NCBI GenBank assembly: GCA_934777095.1
Contig: CAKVNP010000078.1
Span: 1 to 8,189 of the forward strand
Length of the DNA: 8,189 bases
From: an uncultured Clostridium sp.
GTDB lineage: Bacteria; Bacillota; Clostridia; Clostridiales; Clostridiaceae
Direction of reading: 5' to 3'
Under the pieces are notes generated by a model that worked only from the letters and a program-made list of their open reading frames with translations, was not told the DNA's origin and searched no databases. The translations under genes and the position numbers were made by a program. Numbering within the stretch: the first letter of the stretch is position 1; every line of letters starts with the position of its first letter. Positions 5,418 to 8,189 of the stretch are shown here, piece after piece.

Positions 5418-8189
5418 TTAATTTAAAGAATAACTTATTGTAGTACCGATAGAGCCAGCTCCTTGAACGCCAAATTCAATACTATTTCCTGGTTCAATAG
5501 TTGAATTCCAGTCAGCAGGAGTAATTACATAATAATCACCATCTTCTGTAATATTAACATTCCAGCTGTTATCGATAGTTAAATCATTTTTATTTACTTT
5601 TAAAGTCCAGCCATTTACTGCTTGGTCTGTATCATTAGTAATTTTAAAGTTAATTTGGTATCCTAAGCCCCAGTTATTAATCTGATAGTCAAGGTTTAAA
5701 CCGTTTATTTTTGTATACCCAGCATCAAAATATGCTTGCATTACTGAATAATATGATGGTTTCTTTGTTGTAAGGTCTGAGTATAATAATGGATTGTCAT
5801 CACGCCAAGAATGATCATCACTTAATCCCCAGAATACAAGAGCTGTTATATTAGCACCAGCTTGTTTTTCTTCAAATATTGCTCTAAATAAATCATACAC
5901 ATATTTTGCTTGAGATTCTGGATCAGGAGCTCCAACATCAAGTTCAGTGATTTGAATTTCAAATCCTGCTTGTCTGAAAGCAGCTAAGCCTGCTTTATAA
6001 TAATCAACTGAAGGCCAGTTTGTGCTTAAGTGTGTCTGCATACCAACACCAGCACAGACTTTTTTACCTTCATTAATAAAGTTAATTAATTTAATTATCT
6101 TATCAGCATCATGGAATGAATTGAAATCATTGTAGAATAATTTAACTGAATCAGCCATATTGTAATTTTCTAATGTTTCATAAGCATAATTAAATGCATC
6201 TTTTACAAATTGAGATTCTGTGCTTACATCTCCGTAAATATATCCCCAGCCTGATGGTTGAGAGTGTATATATTCATTAACAACATCCCATGCATATACT
6301 ACACTTGAATATTCGCTTGCGCAAACGTGTCCCATGTAATTTTTAACAAAGAATTCTTCTCTCTTATTCATAGTTTCTTGATTTACGTAATCAGTAGTTT
6401 TTGTATAACCATCTCTAAAGAACCAGTCTGGAGTTTGTGAATGCCATACAAGAGTGTGTCCACGTAAACCTAAACCATTTTCATAACAACTTTTTAGTAA
6501 TTCATCAACAACTGAGAAATTTAAATCTGGAACTGTTTCCTCAGCATAACCTTCAGGAATAAAATATCCTTTAGCTTTAGCTTCGTCTACAGAAATTAAG
6601 TTTGGAGCCCAGCCTAAGATATAATCAGGCTTCATTTCATTTTCAGCAGTTAAGCTATTATATTCCTTAGTAATACTAGAAAGTATAGTAGGATCTGATA
6701 GTAAACCAGCTGGACTGCATGTACCTACTTTAGGGAATACATTTCCTAAAGTATTTAATAGGTTAGCATTTTCAAGTGGTGAACTTTCAGCAGTTTCTGC
6801 ACCTAATACACACATAAATGTTGTTACACTCTTTGCAGGAAGATCAGCATTAAATGTATCATTTGCTACAGGAAGAACTGATTTTTCTAAATTTTCAGTA
6901 CTAGATGTTCTGTATGCTTCAACGCTGTTAACTAAAGCACCATTTACGCTAAAGCTTTGAGTAGTATCAGTATCACCATTGTTTATAGCAACGATATAAG
7001 CTCTACCATCACCTTTGTAAGCAGTAACTGCAACATTATCTTGTGGATTTGCATCAACGTCAACTCTTTCATAACCAGGACGGATAAATTTAGAGAATTG
7101 AGCCATACAATATCCACGTTTACTTACTTCTCCATTTTCTTTAATAAGGCCATATCCTCTACGGATATACCACCATACATATGATTGGAAACCATTTTCC
7201 ATAGCATCACTGATATTAGTAGCTACTTCTAAGGCACCTGGCCATTTGTCAGCATCATCTGAGCTGTTAGGTACATAAACTTCAGTCATCCAAAGTTCTT
7301 TATCTTGTCCTTTTTCTTGGAATAGGGGATAAGCCATATCTTTCTTTTGAGTACCATAGAAATGAGTACCAAGAATATCGATATTTTCAAGAGCTTCTGG
7401 ATCATTTAGTATTTGGTCATAATATGCTTTTACATATTGGAATGATTCAGCAGAAATTACTCTGCAGTTAATTTTACCAGCATAGTTTTTTGTGAAGTTA
7501 TAAATTTCATCAGCTTCCCAATAAGTCCATTCAAAGCCCCAGTCTGGTTCGTTTTGAATAGAAATAGCGTATAAGTCTACACCATTTTCTTTCATATAGG
7601 CAACAAATTCATTTAAATAATCAGCATATGCTTCATATTTAAGTCTTTTTGTTTGTTGACCATGTTTAACAACAGGTTCTAACATATCTTCTGGTGGAGT
7701 CCAAGGACTTGCAAAAACTATTGCACCTTTAGCAATAGCTTCTTTAGCAGTAGCTAATTCCCTAGACCAGTAATCTTTGTTAGAATCAATGTGGATTCTT
7801 AAAATACTTAATCCTAATTGCTTGTCTCCATTACCAAAAGCAGTATCTCTCTGAGATTCTGTAAGGTCTTGAATCCAAACTGGATGGTTTATTCCACCAA
7901 ATCCACGGATTGTCTGATAAGTTGTATTTAAGTCTACAACATCATCACTAGTAGCAAAAGTAGTAGCTGCACCGCTGAATAATGAGATCATTAGTGAAAT
8001 GACTGCAATAAATGCAGAGGATACAAAGAATAATTTTTTTATGCCAGCTATATTAGAAACATCAGCAGTAATATCTTTTAAGATAGGGCTGCTTCCTGTA
8101 GCTGGGATATTTATATAACCTAGTGCCTCACCCTCAGGACTGTCAGTACATACTTTAATTACAGCACCATTTTCTGAAGCTGCTTTAAT
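5418..8189 (-). CDS. Multimodular xylanase: GH30_8 glucuronoxylanase + GH10 endo-xylanase + CBM2, 5' end beyond window
   Basis: The frame is open from the window edge to the stop at 5418. Residue numbers here count the first Met (7991) as 1. Residues about 17-397 are GH30: GFGGINHPVW near the start, acid/base Glu148 in IQNEPD, nucleophile Glu237 in WMTEVYV. The WWYIRRGYG segment (273-281) and SKRGY (290-294) match subfamily 8 xylanases, which use an Arg here to bind glucuronic acid branches. Residues about 410-757 are GH10: ENEMKPD (451-456 region), GHTLVWHSQTP (511-521), acid/base Glu573 in WDVVNE, nucleophile Glu683 in ITELDV. Residues about 762-857 are a CBM2 with Trp774, 795, 810 and 828. 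Upstream of Met1 the frame encodes a signal-peptide-like stretch and then half of a CBM6. Met1 lies inside the hydrophobic core and has no ribosome site, so it is not the real start. There is no wall anchor: the enzyme is probably secreted and held to substrate by its CBMs. The GH30, GH10 and CBM2 calls are firm; the N-terminal organisation is not. Confidence 0.93.
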   Translation of the reverse strand: MKAASENGAVIKVCTDSPEGEALGYINIPATGSSPILKDITADVSNIAGIKKLFFVSSAFIAVISLMISLFSGAATTFATSDDVVDLNTTYQTIRGFGGINHPVWIQDLTESQRDTAFGNGDKQLGLSILRIHIDSNKDYWSRELATAKEAIAKGAIVFASPWTPPEDMLEPVVKHGQQTKRLKYEAYADYLNEFVAYMKENGVDLYAISIQNEPDWGFEWTYWEADEIYNFTKNYAGKINCRVISAESFQYVKAYYDQILNDPEALENIDILGTHFYGTQKKDMAYPLFQEKGQDKELWMTEVYVPNSSDDADKWPGALEVATNISDAMENGFQSYVWWYIRRGYGLIKENGEVSKRGYCMAQFSKFIRPGYERVDVDANPQDNVAVTAYKGDGRAYIVAINNGDTDTTQSFSVNGALVNSVEAYRTSSTENLEKSVLPVANDTFNADLPAKSVTTFMCVLGAETAESSPLENANLLNTLGNVFPKVGTCSPAGLLSDPTILSSITKEYNSLTAENEMKPDYILGWAPNLISVDEAKAKGYFIPEGYAEETVPDLNFSVVDELLKSCYENGLGLRGHTLVWHSQTPDWFFRDGYTKTTDYVNQETMNKREEFFVKNYMGHVCASEYSSVVYAWDVVNEYIHSQPSGWGYIYGDVSTESQFVKDAFNYAYETLENYNMADSVKLFYNDFNSFHDADKIIKLINFINEGKKVCAGVGMQTHLSTNWPSVDYYKAGLAAFRQAGFEIQITELDVGAPDPESQAKYVYDLFRAIFEEKQAGANITALVFWGLSDDHSWRDDNPLLYSDLTTKKPSYYSVMQAYFDAGYTKINGLNLDYQINNWGLGYQINFKITNDTDQAVNGWTLKVNKNDLTIDNSWNVNITEDGDYYVITPADWNSTIEPGNSIEFGVQGAGSIGTTISYSLN
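7953..8039 (-). other. Signal-peptide-like segment directly before the GH30 domain (part of xylanase frame)
   Basis: The frame reads KKLFFVSSAFIAVISL, then MISLFSGAATTFA, then TSDD. This is a basic start, a long hydrophobic core and a small-residue cleavage site (TFA before Thr14), followed at once by the normal N-terminus of a GH30_8 domain. It would be an ordinary secretion signal if an ATG stood before the two Lys codons. Instead the preceding codon is ATA (8042-8040), no Shine-Dalgarno is visible, and the frame continues upstream into CBM6 sequence. Confidence 0.8.
8022..8189 (-). other. C-terminal half of a CBM6 module, in frame with the xylanase, cut by window edge
   Basis: The first 56 codons from the right edge carry CBM6 C-terminal landmarks in order: KAAS, then VCTDSPEGEALG (compare family IEIRLDSPTGTLIG), then NIPATG, then ITADVSNIAG, then IKKLFFV (compare the family ending HDLYLVF). 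The rest of the module, with its N-terminal strands, lies outside the window. After KLFFV the expected CBM6 ending (F.G ... DWF.F) is absent and the secretion-signal sequence takes over. CBM6 modules bind xylan or other beta-glycans and usually end clostridial GH43, GH10 or GH11 enzymes. Confidence 0.75.

Noticed and set aside
6957..7184. Open frame of 75 codons on the plus strand inside the xylanase gene
   Set aside because: It overlaps the GH30 domain on the opposite strand and is a Ser/Ile/Thr-rich shadow with no motif.
7989..7991. ATG at 7991 as the true start of the xylanase
   Set aside because: It falls inside the hydrophobic core of the signal-like segment, would discard its basic N-terminus, and has no Shine-Dalgarno upstream.
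5418..7991. GH30 domain read as a glucosylceramidase
   Set aside because: The WWYIRRGYG and SKRGY segments and the fusion to a GH10 xylanase fit the bacterial subfamily 8 xylanases.
1..8189. tRNA, rRNA, CRISPR array, insertion sequence or attachment sites
   Set aside because: No direct-repeat array, transposase, terminal inverted repeats or structural RNA signature was seen. Almost all bases are accounted for by three coding sequences and short intergenic regions.

Overview
The window is AT-rich DNA that most likely comes from an anaerobic, plant-fibre-degrading Firmicute of class Clostridia (Lachnospiraceae or Cellulosilyticum-like; this is inferred from gene style only). Supporting signs are A-rich Shine-Dalgarno and start regions, rho-independent terminators, a CcpA-type cre site, a Gram-positive cell-wall sorting signal, and secreted multimodular CAZymes with clostridial-type CBM4, CBM6 and CBM2 modules. 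No ribosomal marker is present, so genus cannot be fixed.

Layout. Bases 1-2445 (+) encode an 814-residue three-part protein: a UvrD-like SF1 helicase, a PD-(D/E)xK nuclease of the HsdR N-terminal type, and a C-terminal LexA/UmuD-like S24 self-cleaving peptidase domain. A long perfect hairpin at 2452-2490 serves as a shared terminator with the convergent gene. Bases 2494-5172 (-) encode a secreted, probably wall-anchored GH16 laminarinase-type beta-1,3-glucanase with three CBM4-like modules and an LVQTG sorting signal. The 245-base gap 5173-5417 holds its promoter, a cre-like operator over the -35 box, an unusual start region, and the terminator of the next gene. From 5418 to the right edge (-) lies a xylanase with GH30 subfamily-8 and GH10 catalytic domains and a CBM2. 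Its reading frame stays open to the window edge, through a signal-peptide-like segment and then the C-terminal half of a CBM6.

How the genes work together. The two minus-strand genes are separately terminated units that attack hemicellulose: GH30_8 and GH10 cut (glucurono)xylan, and GH16 cuts beta-1,3(1,3-1,4)-glucan. The GH16 gene appears to be under catabolite control. The helicase-nuclease-S24 protein is unrelated to polysaccharide use. By domain content it looks like a DNA-damage-sensing repair or phage-defence effector, and it is the most unusual item here.

Three sequence oddities deserve attention: the LexA-like autocleavage geometry on a helicase-nuclease; an A7 tract just after a well-placed ATG that is out of frame with the GH16 gene; and an in-frame CBM6-to-signal-peptide junction upstream of GH30, which is either a gene fusion or an assembly chimera.
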